DNA of 59,588 nt, taken from NCBI RefSeq assembly GCF_018531125.1, contig NZ_JAHDSY010000010.1; one strand, written 5' to 3'. Below, piece after piece: positions 40,979 through 50,499 of this stretch (its first letter is position 1; the number at the start of each line of letters is the position of its first letter). A program made the translations under genes and the position numbers. This DNA is from Canibacter zhuwentaonis (GTDB taxonomy: Bacteria; Actinomycetota; Actinomycetes; Actinomycetales; Microbacteriaceae). Under the pieces are notes generated by a model, which had not been told where the DNA came from, ran no database searches, and was given only the letters and a program-made list of their open reading frames with translations.

Positions 40979-41743
40979 ATGGGCACTGAGACAGTACAGC
41001 AGACAAGCAGTGCACCAGAAGCGCCAAAACCGTTTAGCGTAACGCTGCTGATCCGCCGCTACAACCCGGAAGTGCGCGACGACGCATACTGGGAAGATTT
41101 TGATGTGCAGCTTTACCCGACCGATAGAATTCTTGACGCACTGCACAAAATCAAGTGGGATCAGGACGGATCTTTGAGCTTCCGCCGCAGCTGCGCGCAC
41201 GGCATTTGTGGCTCTGATGCGATGCGGATTAACGGCCGCAACCGATTGGCGTGTAAAACACTCATTAAAGACCTTGACATTTCTAAGCCGATCTATGTTG
41301 AGGCGATTAAGGGGTTGCCCCTTGAAAAAGACCTGATTGTTGACATGGATCCGTTCTTTGACGCATACCGTGCTGTGCAGCCGTTTTTGCAGCCGGCAAC
41401 TCCGGCAGAGCCCGGCAAAGAGCGGCTGCAGTCGGTGGCTGAGCGGGAGCGTTTTGACGATACAACAAAGTGTATTCTGTGTGCCGCGTGCACAACTTCG
41501 TGCCCGGTTTTTTGGACCGACGGGCAGTATTTCGGTCCGGCGGCGATTGTTAACGCGCACCGGTTCATTTTTGACTCGCGTGACGATAAAGCGCAGGTGC
41601 GTTTGGATATTCTGAACGAAACTGAGGGTGTGTGGCGCTGTCGCACAACATTCAACTGCACGGACGCTTGCCCGCGCGGTATTCAGGTTACCAAAGCCAT
41701 TGCCGAGGTTAAAAGCGCGCTGCGCACGGGCAAAGTGAAATAG
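40979..41743 (+). CDS. sdhB: Succinate dehydrogenase iron-sulfur subunit
   Basis: A 254-aa subunit with a [2Fe-2S] domain (SCAHGICGSDAMRINGRNRLAC) and a C-terminal double-cluster ferredoxin domain (CILCAACTTSCP and CTDACPRG). ATG at 40979 is two bases after the sdhA stop with GAGAGGAAA upstream; a longer in-frame extension into sdhA is not used. It carries electrons from SdhA to the membrane anchors. Confidence 0.96.
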   Translation: MGTETVQQTSSAPEAPKPFSVTLLIRRYNPEVRDDAYWEDFDVQLYPTDRILDALHKIKWDQDGSLSFRRSCAHGICGSDAMRINGRNRLACKTLIKDLDISKPIYVEAIKGLPLEKDLIVDMDPFFDAYRAVQPFLQPATPAEPGKERLQSVAERERFDDTTKCILCAACTTSCPVFWTDGQYFGPAAIVNAHRFIFDSRDDKAQVRLDILNETEGVWRCRTTFNCTDACPRGIQVTKAIAEVKSALRTGKVK

Positions 41744-41776
41744 GTTTTGCCTTGGCGCTGTAAAAGTTGTTGATAA

Positions 41777-42889
41777 ATGTTTAAAAATAAAATTCGCGTG
41801 GCAGATATTGACCAGAGTCAAGACTCTGGCAGTGACAAGCCTGCCTCAATAAAGCAAAGAGTTAAGCTAATTTCCACGGTTTTGGAGTGGGTGCAGCGCA
41901 CCCGCTTTGCGCGCACTTTTTCGCACCTGGACTCTAAGGGCGGCGAGATTTACTCCGCCGGCATGAGTTTTCAATCGGTGTTTGCGCTGTTTGCTGCGCT
42001 CTGGGTGACTTTTACGCTGTTCGGTTTTTATCTGCGCAACAATCCAGAGCTACTCGGCGCTATTTTTGACGGTTTAAACGAGATGGTGCCGGGGCTGTTT
42101 GGCCCGGGCGGCGCGGTTGATGTGGACAAGCTGCTGAGCGGTAACGCGCTCACGCTCTCAACCGTAGTTTCGCTGGCGTCGCTGGTTTGGCTGGTTGTGA
42201 GCTGGTTTAGCAGTACGCGCTCTGTTGTGCGGATTCTGTTTGACGAACCACGAGCGCAAGCGGATGAAAACACGCTGCTGCTGAAGCTGCGCGATTTTGC
42301 GATGGCGATCGCTTTTGGTGTGTTGATTCTAATCGTTTTTTCAACCACGATTGGCGTGACAGCTGTTTTAAGCGCGCTCGCTGACACAGTTTCTCCCGAG
42401 CTTACCAACAGCTGGATTTTTGGAATCGGTGGCGTGATGCTGCGTTACAGCGTGCTTTTTTTGGCGTACTGGTTTGTGCTGTTTGCAATTCACAAATGGC
42501 TTGCCGGGATCAGCCTGATTTCTAAGAAACTGTGGTGGGGTACATTTCCCGGCGCGGTTGGAACGCTGGTGCTTGTTTTGCTCGGATCGCGATTGCTCGG
42601 CGGCGCAACTAAGAACCCGCTGTTGGCTTCTTTTGCTGTTTTTGTTGGTCTGTTGCTGTGGTTTAACTTTATTAGCCGGGTGCTGCTGCTCACCGCATCA
42701 TGGATCGCGGTTGGCGAGGGCAAACAGATCGGTCTGCCCCCGGCGCTAATTGAGAAAGACAAGCGTGAGGCTGCACGCCGCGCTGTTTATCGCCGTGCAG
42801 GCGTCACAGATGAGACCTATAAGTCAGCGACATACGAAACTAACGATCTAGAGCCCGCCGCACGGGCTGTGCTGCACAAAGAGTCTTAG
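41777..42889 (+). CDS. YihY/BrkB-family inner-membrane protein
   Basis: A 370-aa protein with six main helices between residues 60 and 320 and the family segments GGEIYSAGMSFQSVFALFAALW and LLWFNFISRVLLLTASWIAV. Function of the family is not settled (once annotated as RNase BN, wrongly). The charged N- and C-terminal ends are cytoplasmic. Located 33 bases after sdhB on the same strand, followed by a terminator. Confidence 0.9.
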   Translation: MFKNKIRVADIDQSQDSGSDKPASIKQRVKLISTVLEWVQRTRFARTFSHLDSKGGEIYSAGMSFQSVFALFAALWVTFTLFGFYLRNNPELLGAIFDGLNEMVPGLFGPGGAVDVDKLLSGNALTLSTVVSLASLVWLVVSWFSSTRSVVRILFDEPRAQADENTLLLKLRDFAMAIAFGVLILIVFSTTIGVTAVLSALADTVSPELTNSWIFGIGGVMLRYSVLFLAYWFVLFAIHKWLAGISLISKKLWWGTFPGAVGTLVLVLLGSRLLGGATKNPLLASFAVFVGLLLWFNFISRVLLLTASWIAVGEGKQIGLPPALIEKDKREAARRAVYRRAGVTDETYKSATYETNDLEPAARAVLHKES

Positions 42890-42897
42890 CGCTTAGC

Positions 42898-42919
42898 CGC
42901 AGCAATTTGCTGCGTTTTT
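42898..42919 (+). terminator. Terminator after yihY-like gene
   Basis: CGCAGC (42898-42903) pairs with GCTGCG (42909-42914) around AATTT, followed by TTTTT. It closes the sdh-yihY transcript. Confidence 0.7.
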
Positions 42920-43052
42920 GAGCTGTGTACTGTGTGAAGTGGCTGGTGGGAGCGGTGCTTGGAGTTGCAGTGTGCGAAACATCCGCCACGAGCAGTGCTT
43001 TGCGGATAATCTTATATTTTTAAGGGCTGCACCGTGGCGTGATCTGCCGCGC

Positions 43053-44882
43053 CTAGCTCTGCAGTGATCTCAGCAGTTCTTTTGCAGCGGTTTTCAGCGC
43101 GGCAAGGCGCGCCTGCGCCTGTTCTTGGCGAGCTACGAGCGTGCCCTCTTTGCACAGCGTATCAATGTAAAGCTTAAGTTTCGGCTCTGTGCCGCTCGGA
43201 CGGATCATAATTCGCGATCCATCGCTCAAATCGTAGCGCAACACGTTCGCGCGCATATCCGCTAACTCGTGCCGCAGCAGATCCGAGCTGGTGCTCACCG
43301 CAATACCGTCAAACTCGGCAGGGGGATTCGCTCGCAACTTCTCAACGAGCGCAGCAGCTGCCGCCTGATCGGGCAGGCGCAGGCTTATTTGCCCGCTCTC
43401 ATAGTGCCCAAACAGAATGCTCGCCTCATCCAAGCGATCCCACAGGGTTTTGCCCGCGACCTTGAGTTCTGTGGCGAGCTTAACAATCGCAACTGCGGCG
43501 GAGATGCCGTCTTTGTCGCCAACAACATCGGGCGACACAAGATACCCGAGCGCCTCCTCAAACCCAAATACGAGATTGGGCACGCGGGAGATCCATTTAA
43601 ACCCGGAGAGCGTCTCTGCGTAGCGCATCCCGTAGTGCTCGGCAACAGCTCTCAGCGCGGGAGATGACACGATTGTGCACGCGAGCGCCCCGCCAACCTT
43701 ACGGTTAGAATCCGCAGCATAGCGCTCAGCCGCCTGCCAGCCTAGTAATAAGCCCAGCTGGTTACCCGTGAGCGCGGTGTATCCGCCACCGCGCGCGGGG
43801 AGCGCCACCGCGAGACGATCCGCATCGGGATCGTGCGCTATAATTAACTCCGCCGCAACCTCTGCGGCCCGTGCAAACGCGAGATCCAGCGCGCCGGGTT
43901 CTTCAGGGTTGGGGAAAGTCACGGTTGAGAAAGCCGCATCTGGAGTATTCTGCTCGGCAACCTCATACAGCGGATCAAACCCCGCCGCGTCAAATAGTCG
44001 CCGCGTGATTTCAGCCCCGACACCATGCATTGCTGTGTAAACGGTGCGCGGTTGGTGAGACGCGGCTACTGCGTCCGAGGAGCCCGCCGCTATGCCAGTT
44101 GTGCCTGTTGTGCCAGTTGTGCTTGTAAGATTTGCGGCAATGTACTCGGTAAAAATAAAAGTGCTAAGCTCGGTAACTTTTGAGCTGCTGGGAATCTCCT
44201 GCAGTTCCCGCTCGGCTATGCGCGCAATATTGCTAGCTATTGTTTTATCGTCGGGGGTCACGATTTGCGAGCCGTTATCGGCATCTCCGAGATATACTTT
44301 GTAGCCGTTATCGGCGGGCGGATTGTGGCTTGCCGTGATCATAATCCCCGCGGCTGCTTTGAGGTGGCGCACCGCAAAAGCGGTTACTGGCGTTGGTGCG
44401 GCGGCTGGCATTAGCAGCGCTGTTATGCCGTACCCGGCAAGGGTTTGTGCGGTATCTTGCGCAAACTGAGCGGATTTTTTACGCGCGTCGTAGCCTACAA
44501 CAACTTTAATTTCGGTATCGGATATTTTGCCCTTGTGCATTCGATCCAGCAGAAATTCGGCAAAGCCTGCTGTGCTCTGCTTCACAACCACGGAGTTCAT
44601 GCGCTTTGGTCCGGCCCCGATTTTGGCGCGTAATCCTGCGGTGCCAAAGCAGAGTCGCCCGGCAAATCTGTCGGTCAGTTCTGCGAGCGCCGTGGCGCGT
44701 GATGCGCTGCTGTGCTTATCGACCAGAGCAGTGTCACCCTGGGCAGCAGCCCCGCTCCGGATCGAATTCGCCTTTGCTTGTTGCAACAGCTCTGCTAGTT
44801 CGGCTCTGGTCTCCGGGTCGTGATCACTGGCGAGCCAGGCTTGAGCTTTTTCGCAAAGTGCGGCGAATTCTGCAGGGCGCAT
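43053..44882 (-). CDS. Phosphohexomutase (phosphoglucomutase/phosphomannomutase)
   Basis: A 609-aa alpha-D-phosphohexomutase. The phosphoserine loop is TASHNPPADNGYKVY, the metal loop DPDADRLAVA, the sugar-specificity loop GFEEALGYLVSPDVVGDKDG and the phosphate-binding RPSGTEPKLKLY. About the length of the PgcA-type mutases rather than short ManB. The longest frame starts 17 codons earlier; ATG at 44882 with AAGAAGG is preferred. A Gly/Thr-rich insertion (TSTTGTTGTTGIAAGSSD) lies mid-protein. It interconverts hexose 1- and 6-phosphates for glycogen and wall-sugar synthesis. 31 bases after punA. Confidence 0.9.
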   Translation of the reverse strand: MRPAEFAALCEKAQAWLASDHDPETRAELAELLQQAKANSIRSGAAAQGDTALVDKHSSASRATALAELTDRFAGRLCFGTAGLRAKIGAGPKRMNSVVVKQSTAGFAEFLLDRMHKGKISDTEIKVVVGYDARKKSAQFAQDTAQTLAGYGITALLMPAAAPTPVTAFAVRHLKAAAGIMITASHNPPADNGYKVYLGDADNGSQIVTPDDKTIASNIARIAERELQEIPSSSKVTELSTFIFTEYIAANLTSTTGTTGTTGIAAGSSDAVAASHQPRTVYTAMHGVGAEITRRLFDAAGFDPLYEVAEQNTPDAAFSTVTFPNPEEPGALDLAFARAAEVAAELIIAHDPDADRLAVALPARGGGYTALTGNQLGLLLGWQAAERYAADSNRKVGGALACTIVSSPALRAVAEHYGMRYAETLSGFKWISRVPNLVFGFEEALGYLVSPDVVGDKDGISAAVAIVKLATELKVAGKTLWDRLDEASILFGHYESGQISLRLPDQAAAAALVEKLRANPPAEFDGIAVSTSSDLLRHELADMRANVLRYDLSDGSRIMIRPSGTEPKLKLYIDTLCKEGTLVARQEQAQARLAALKTAAKELLRSLQS

Positions 44883-44913
44883 GATTACCTTCTTGTTTAG
44901 TCGGATTAATAAG

Positions 44914-45726
44914 TTAGGGGAGTTTATGCACAACGGTCGCTAGCAGATCCGCTAACCGCGCTGCCGCGCTTTTACCCTTCGCGATGATGGCTTCATGATC
45001 GAGCGGATCATCAGTAACCCCGGCTGCGGGGTTTGTTATTAGGGTAAGGCCCAGCACCTTCATGCCCAGCGCGCGCGCTGCAATGGCCTCCACTGCGGTG
45101 GACATACCAACGGCATCCGCGCCAATAGCCCGCAGGTATTTGATTTCTGCCGGGGTCTCGAAGTGCGGTCCGGGTACTTGCGCGTACACGCCCTCTTTCA
45201 GCTCGGGATGCACCTGTTTTGCAATTGCGCGCAATTCGGCGCTGTAAAGATCGGTTAAATCAACAAAGTTCGCGCCCTTTAGCGGGCTGCGAGCAGTGAG
45301 ATTAATGTGGTCTTTAATGAGCACCGCCTCGCCAACACCGTAGTCGAAGTTCACTCCGCCCGCGCCGTTTGTGAGCACAATCGTGCGCGCTCCCGCTGCG
45401 TGCGCCGTGCGCACACTATGCACGGTCGCATCGATTTCGCGTCCCTCGTACAGGTGGGTGCGCGCGCCGATAATTAAGATCTTGCGACCGTCGGGTATTT
45501 CCAGAGCGGATAGTTTGCCGCTGTGCCCGATAACCTGGCTGAGAGTGAAGCCGGGAATCTGATCCGCGCTAACCTCCGCGATTTTCTTGCCGAGTAAGAG
45601 AGCTGCCTGCCCCCAGCCGGAGCCGAGAGTGAGCGCAATATCAAAGCGTGCAACGCCGGTTGCTGCTGTCAAGGCTTGTGCGGCTCGCTGCGCGAGAGCC
45701 AGCGGATCATTATTGTTATCAGCCAT
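44914..45726 (-). CDS. punA: Purine nucleoside phosphorylase
   Basis: A 270-aa trimeric-class PNP. Motifs are LTLGSGWGQ, phosphate-site VIGHSGKL and RTHLYEG, the substrate loop TNGAGGVNFDYG, GPHFETPAEI and the base-binding GMSTAVEAI plus TNPAAG. It splits purine nucleosides with phosphate into base and ribose-1-phosphate. The pairing with a phosphohexomutase-type gene, which might also act on pentose phosphates, is common in actinobacteria. Confidence 0.94.
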   Translation of the reverse strand: MADNNNDPLALAQRAAQALTAATGVARFDIALTLGSGWGQAALLLGKKIAEVSADQIPGFTLSQVIGHSGKLSALEIPDGRKILIIGARTHLYEGREIDATVHSVRTAHAAGARTIVLTNGAGGVNFDYGVGEAVLIKDHINLTARSPLKGANFVDLTDLYSAELRAIAKQVHPELKEGVYAQVPGPHFETPAEIKYLRAIGADAVGMSTAVEAIAARALGMKVLGLTLITNPAAGVTDDPLDHEAIIAKGKSAAARLADLLATVVHKLP

Positions 45727-45773
45727 ACTTCTAAGAATATGAGCTAAAACTTAGCGCACCTTGAAAATGTGAA

Positions 45774-46172
45774 TTAGTCACTCGAGTTTGGCGCTGACTC
45801 GCCAGCGGCATTTTCGCCAGACTCGCCATCGGTGTTTTCCAGCTTCAGCTGCGCGACCTGTTTGACGGTTTCTTTATACTGCCGTAGCTGCTCATCCCAC
45901 GACACCCACTCGGGAGCGACCAGGGATTCCCTGCCGGTGAGCAGTGACAACTCGGTTACGGTTACGGGTTCGGCAGGGTCGAGCTGGGTGAGGGTTATTG
46001 CCCAGTTCCAGCCGGTGTAAGCCTCGCGTTTGCACTTAAACAAAAAGGTTAAGCTGTGCTCTGACTCTTCTTGCACAGAAACTAGCCTGCCGATTTCCGT
46101 TGGCTCAGCAACTTTGAGCAGCTCTTCTTTGGCGCGCTTGCGTAGCGCCTTCTCGTGTATGTCTTTATACAT
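45774..46172 (-). CDS. DUF3027 protein, short form
   Basis: A 132-aa protein with the DUF3027 core YTGWNWAITLTQLDPAEPVT and LVAPEWVSWDEQLRQY, then an acidic tail. Most actinobacterial DUF3027 proteins are about twice as long and begin with a helix-rich domain, so this one is compact. It overlaps the cold-shock-like gene by 8 bases, the usual partner. Function unknown. Confidence 0.82.
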   Translation of the reverse strand: MYKDIHEKALRKRAKEELLKVAEPTEIGRLVSVQEESEHSLTFLFKCKREAYTGWNWAITLTQLDPAEPVTVTELSLLTGRESLVAPEWVSWDEQLRQYKETVKQVAQLKLENTDGESGENAAGESAPNSSD

Positions 46173-46542
46173 CTAGCTCACCCGCAACGTGACGCAACAT
46201 CTGGGCTACTTTGCGAGCCTTGGCGCGCTCGGGATGTTTGCCGCGCTTGAGATCCTCGCCGACTAGATCGAGTAGTTTCACGAGATCTTCAACAATAACT
46301 GCCATTTCATCAGCCTTTTTGCGTTTTTTGTGAACGGTGGCAACGGGTTCAAGTACGCTCAGTGAGAGCGCCTGTGGTCCTTTACGACCATCAGCCACAG
46401 AATACTCTACTTTGACGCCGGCTGCTAGTTCCTGCCCCTCGCCCAGTATCGACGCATGCACATAAACTTCTTTCCCATCAGCCCCGCTGATGAACCCGAA
46501 CCCTTTTTCTGTGTCAAAAAAACGAATTTTGCCAACAGGCAT
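46165..46542 (-). CDS. CspA-family cold-shock-domain protein with C-terminal extension
   Basis: A 125-aa protein. The first 65 residues form a cold-shock domain with RNP1-like KGFGFISGADG and RNP2-like VYVHASI; about 60 further residues (KKRKKADEMAVIVEDLVKLL...) are typical of the long actinobacterial Csp paired with DUF3027. It should bind single-stranded nucleic acid. Divergent from the small membrane-protein gene at 46626. Confidence 0.88.
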   Translation of the reverse strand: MPVGKIRFFDTEKGFGFISGADGKEVYVHASILGEGQELAAGVKVEYSVADGRKGPQALSLSVLEPVATVHKKRKKADEMAVIVEDLVKLLDLVGEDLKRGKHPERAKARKVAQMLRHVAGELDV

Positions 46543-46625
46543 ATTTACCCCAAAAAATCTTGTCTAAAAATATATAATCCAGTTTAGCTATTTTAACGTT
46601 GGTCACTGTGAGATAGGCTAAATAT

Positions 46626-46910
46626 GTGAATGAAAATAATTTTACTCCCTCACAGGGCAGCTCGCGCGCAGATGAGTTCCCGAAATTCGACAGAGTTTTG
46701 GTGTATATAGCGGTTGCGAGCATTGCGCTGTCTATTCTGTCATATTTTGTGACTCTGATAACGGCTGCTATTGTCGGGCGTGACGTGCTCGTGGCCGCGG
46801 GGCTGCAAAATATTGCCCTGCTCGCTTATGTGGGGCTGCCGTTGGGATTCTTTTTAATCTTTGTGCTTTTGTTTAGGGTGCAGCGCCGTCGCGCGCGCAG
46901 TCGCAAGTAG
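46626..46910 (+). CDS. Small two-helix membrane protein
   Basis: A 94-aa protein, GTG start, with two helices (about 27-49 and 62-84) and an Arg-rich tail QRRRARSRK. It precedes the helicase-associated gene by 9 bases on the same strand. Similar small proteins are conserved at this spot in related actinobacteria; function unknown. Confidence 0.7.
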   Translation: MNENNFTPSQGSSRADEFPKFDRVLVYIAVASIALSILSYFVTLITAAIVGRDVLVAAGLQNIALLAYVGLPLGFFLIFVLLFRVQRRRARSRK

Positions 46911-46919
46911 GAGGTCGCG

Positions 46920-48437
46920 ATGAAACACCATGACGTTTTGAGCCTCGCGCTGGCGCTCAGCAGGATGAGCGAGGCTGAGTTGGTGACGTTGTTCAGGCTG
47001 CGCAGCTGCGAGGGCGGCGACTACATTGAGAGCGCCCGGCTGCTGCTTAATAAAACCAACATCGTGAGATCGTGCACGCTAATTTCTGATAGCGAAGCAG
47101 AGGCGCTGCTGCGGTTGGGCAACGGCGAAGCTGCCACTGTGACCGCGGCGGATCTGCCGCTTGCGCGGCTGCTCGTGCTTGTCGGGCTGACCACAGATGG
47201 CGATCTCGCGCCGCTTGCAGACGTGACAAGGGCGCTGGCGGTAAAAGAGCGTCTGGCGAGCTCCGGGGGTGGCGTGTCTAAAAACATCGGCGAAATCACG
47301 CTGGAAATCATAAACGGTTCGCTGCAAAGCTCCGTGCCTCCAGCGCCCGAGTGGTGGAATCACGCCCTCACGCGCGCCGGTGTGGTTGTTAACGCTGCGC
47401 ATTTCCTGCTGCATCAGTGGCAAAATATCCATGTTCCAGACCGGTTCACCGCGCAAATGCGCAAGGAGCTGGCGGCGCAATTGCGGATTGGCAATGACGA
47501 TGTGCGGCAGAGCGTGGCGATCGCAAAAACCGTTGGGCTGCTCGACAGCGAAGCGCGGTTGTTCGCCTATTTGGAGCTTGATCACGCCGAGCGGTGGTTC
47601 GTGCTGAGTCGTGCGGCGCTCGCATCCATGCCGCTAAAAACCCTGGTTAAGCTGCTGCGGGGCGAGCCAACTATTGAATTGGAGCTGGCGCGGTTGCACA
47701 GTCTGGAAGATCTCGGTATTACTGCGGACGGTCAGTTCACCGAGCTTGGCGCGTTGGTGCTGCGCGGCGCGCGGCAAGAAGCGGTGTCACAGGTTGCGCA
47801 GTGCCTGCCGGAAGCTGGCGAGCAGTTTATTGTGCAGCCAGATTTCAGTGTGATTGCGCCCTCGGTGCTTAACGGTGCTGCCGAAACGCTGCTGATGCGC
47901 GTTGGTGCGCCCCGCCAGCTGGGTGTTGCGAGCGTTTACGAGATTACCGAGCAGACGCTGTCGCGTGCTGTTGCGAACGGGCTGTCCCTGGAGAAAATCA
48001 GGGCGGAGCTTGCCGCGCGCAGCACCAGCGAGCTGCCGCAGGCGCTCGAGTTCACGCTCACAGAGCTTGCCGATAAGCTTACAAGCGTTGTAAAACCGGT
48101 GCGGGTAACGCGCTCCCGTAGTGCAGAACCCGAGGTGCTTGAGGATGACCTGGAAACTCCCGTGAATTTTGCTGACACGCTAGACTATGCACGAGCCGCG
48201 GCGCACGCGAGTGAGCTGCTGCGCACGCGGGCGAGCGGATCCGCTGTAATACAGCTGCGATTGCAGCTTGCACTGGCAGAGCAGGGCGTTGTTACCATGC
48301 GGATCAAACACTCGAGCGGGGAGCGAGAGCTGCGGGCGCAGGTGCGGGGGCTGGCGCAAAATTGGGTGCGCGCTTTGAACGTTAGCACTGATTCTGAGGT
48401 TACACTGCCGCTTGCTGCGGTGCTGGAGGTGTTGTAG
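46920..48437 (+). CDS. Helicase-associated domain protein (XPB partner)
   Basis: A 505-aa protein without ATPase motifs. It has winged-helix-like repeats and a C-terminal Helicase_C_3-like region (FIVQPDFSVIAPS, then LLMRVGAPRQLGVASVYEITEQTLSRAVANGLS). In actinobacteria this protein lies just upstream of the XPB helicase, as here, and probably works with it in DNA repair or transcription-coupled remodelling; mechanism not known. Confidence 0.85.
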   Translation: MKHHDVLSLALALSRMSEAELVTLFRLRSCEGGDYIESARLLLNKTNIVRSCTLISDSEAEALLRLGNGEAATVTAADLPLARLLVLVGLTTDGDLAPLADVTRALAVKERLASSGGGVSKNIGEITLEIINGSLQSSVPPAPEWWNHALTRAGVVVNAAHFLLHQWQNIHVPDRFTAQMRKELAAQLRIGNDDVRQSVAIAKTVGLLDSEARLFAYLELDHAERWFVLSRAALASMPLKTLVKLLRGEPTIELELARLHSLEDLGITADGQFTELGALVLRGARQEAVSQVAQCLPEAGEQFIVQPDFSVIAPSVLNGAAETLLMRVGAPRQLGVASVYEITEQTLSRAVANGLSLEKIRAELAARSTSELPQALEFTLTELADKLTSVVKPVRVTRSRSAEPEVLEDDLETPVNFADTLDYARAAAHASELLRTRASGSAVIQLRLQLALAEQGVVTMRIKHSSGERELRAQVRGLAQNWVRALNVSTDSEVTLPLAAVLEVL

Positions 48438-48588
48438 TTCGGGGCGGTGCGTTGCTGTGTAGCGCGGCTGGCCGGCGCGTATGGCGGCTAGTACCTGCCA
48501 GGTGTGATGGTGTCGCGTCGCTGCGCGGTGAGATTATTAGCGCAGCCGATTCGCCGCGTCGTCTCGAGATATCTCAGAGCTGCCCTGT

Positions 48589-50325
48589 ATGCTTGATAGA
48601 ATGATTCCTGGGCCGTTAATTGTGCAGAGTGACCAGTCTCTGCTGCTTGAAACATACCACCCAGATTACAACGACACCCGTCAAGCAATAGCGGTTTTTG
48701 CTGAGCTGGAGCGCGCTCCCGAGCATATTCACACCTACCGCCTCACAAATCTGGGGCTGTGGAATGCCCGCGCGGTCGGTTACAGCGCAGCGGAAATTAT
48801 TGACACGCTCAATAAGTATGCGAAGTTTGCGGTGCCGCAAAATGTTGTGGCGCATATTGCTGACACGATTGGGCGCTATGGCAGGCTTGAAATTATTCGT
48901 GAGCCGCGGATGGATTCTGGTCTGGGGACAGCTGTTAAGCCGCTAGCAGATTTCGATACGCGGGCAGATTCCACGTCGGGGCGTCTGATTCTGCGCGGCG
49001 ACAGCGAGAACGTGCTGCGCGAGGTTGTGGGCGCAAAAAAAGTTGCTGAGCTGTTGGGCGAGCAGCTGGATGGTCGCAGCTATGTTGTCGCCGAGTATGC
49101 GCGTGGCGAGCTAAAACAGCAGCTCTTAAAACGCGGTATGCCCGCAATAGACAGCGCGGGTTTTAGACCCGGCGATCCGTTCCCGGTGGCGCTTGATGAG
49201 CACGCGGGTACCCCGCAGCAGTGGCAGCTGCGCGATTATCAGCGTGCGGCGGTCACAGCCTTCAGAGACGGCGGGTCATCGGGCGTAATCGTGCTGCCGT
49301 GTGGTTCGGGTAAAACGGTTGTGGGGGCAGCTGTGATGGCGGAGTTTCAGGTTAAAACGCTGATTCTTGTGACCAACATTGTTGCCGCCAGGCAGTGGCG
49401 TGACGAGCTGTTGCGCCGCACAAGCCTGCGCCCGGAGGATATTGGCGAATATTCCGCGCAGGTGAAAGAGATAAAACCCGTCACAATCGCGAGCTATCAG
49501 ATTTTAACGAGCAGGCGCTCGGGTAAATACGCGCACCTTTCCCTGCTTGACGCGCAGGATTGGGGCATGGTTATTTACGACGAGGTGCACCTGCTGCCCG
49601 CGCCGGTTTTTAAGCTCACAGCGGAGCTGCAGGCGCGCCGCAGGCTCGGGCTCACAGCAACCCTGGTGCGCGAAGACGGGCTAGAGGGCGAGGTTTTCAC
49701 CCTGATTGGCCCAAAACGCTACGAGGCTCTCTGGAAAGATCTTGAAGCTACCGGTGCGATTTCAGCTGCTAAATGTTTCGAGGTGCGCACAGCACTTACC
49801 GAGGCGGAGCGGTCGCAGTATTCCTGCGCGGAGGATCGCGAAAAATATCGCATTGCGGCGTGCAGCAGTGGGAAAATAAAGCTCACAAAAGATATTTTGG
49901 CGCACTATCCTAAGCGGCAGAAACTCGTTATCGGGCAGTATTTAGCGCAGCTTGACGAGATTAGTTGCGCGCTGCAAGCCCCGCTCGTAACGGGCAAAAC
50001 GCCCATTGCCGAACGCGAGCGGTTGCTGCATGATTTCCGCGCGGGCATTATTGATACCCTGGTGGTTTCTAAGGTTGCAAATTTTTCGGTGGATTTGCCC
50101 GAGGCGAGCGTGGCGGTGCAGGTTTCGGGTAGCTACGGCTCGCGGCAGGAGGAGGCGCAGCGGCTGGGCAGGCTGCTGCGGCCTAAATCCGAGGCGATTG
50201 AGGCGAAGTTTTACGCGCTTGTTGCGGCGGATACGGTAGATCAGGAGTTCGCACAGCACCGGCAGCGATTTCTAGCCGAGCAGGGCTACTCTTATGCGAT
50301 TCAAAAAGCGGCGGATTACTGCTAG
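48589..50325 (+). CDS. DNA repair helicase XPB
   Basis: A 578-aa superfamily 2 helicase. The N-terminal domain begins IPGPLIVQSDQSLLLETYHP; Walker A is LPCGSGKTVVGA, the DEAH-type box is VIYDEVHLLPAP, motif III LGLTATLVRED and motif VI QEEAQRLGRLLRP. Bacterial XPB unwinds DNA 3'-to-5'. ATG at 48589 is used; an ATG four codons on is possible. The 151-base gap before it contains no gene. Confidence 0.94.
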   Translation: MLDRMIPGPLIVQSDQSLLLETYHPDYNDTRQAIAVFAELERAPEHIHTYRLTNLGLWNARAVGYSAAEIIDTLNKYAKFAVPQNVVAHIADTIGRYGRLEIIREPRMDSGLGTAVKPLADFDTRADSTSGRLILRGDSENVLREVVGAKKVAELLGEQLDGRSYVVAEYARGELKQQLLKRGMPAIDSAGFRPGDPFPVALDEHAGTPQQWQLRDYQRAAVTAFRDGGSSGVIVLPCGSGKTVVGAAVMAEFQVKTLILVTNIVAARQWRDELLRRTSLRPEDIGEYSAQVKEIKPVTIASYQILTSRRSGKYAHLSLLDAQDWGMVIYDEVHLLPAPVFKLTAELQARRRLGLTATLVREDGLEGEVFTLIGPKRYEALWKDLEATGAISAAKCFEVRTALTEAERSQYSCAEDREKYRIAACSSGKIKLTKDILAHYPKRQKLVIGQYLAQLDEISCALQAPLVTGKTPIAERERLLHDFRAGIIDTLVVSKVANFSVDLPEASVAVQVSGSYGSRQEEAQRLGRLLRPKSEAIEAKFYALVAADTVDQEFAQHRQRFLAEQGYSYAIQKAADYC

Positions 50326-50499
50326 CGCCTGCCCAGGGGCTTACTACTCCCTGAAAACACCAGCTGGCGATTGTTGCTAGCGTCCGCGCTAGTCTGTTGT
50401 GACCGCGCGGGGCAGTGGCGAGCGCCCGGCGCATCCGCCGCCTCTTCGAAAACACCAGCTTCCAGCAAAGTCATAGAAATATACTCCAAAATGTAAGTT

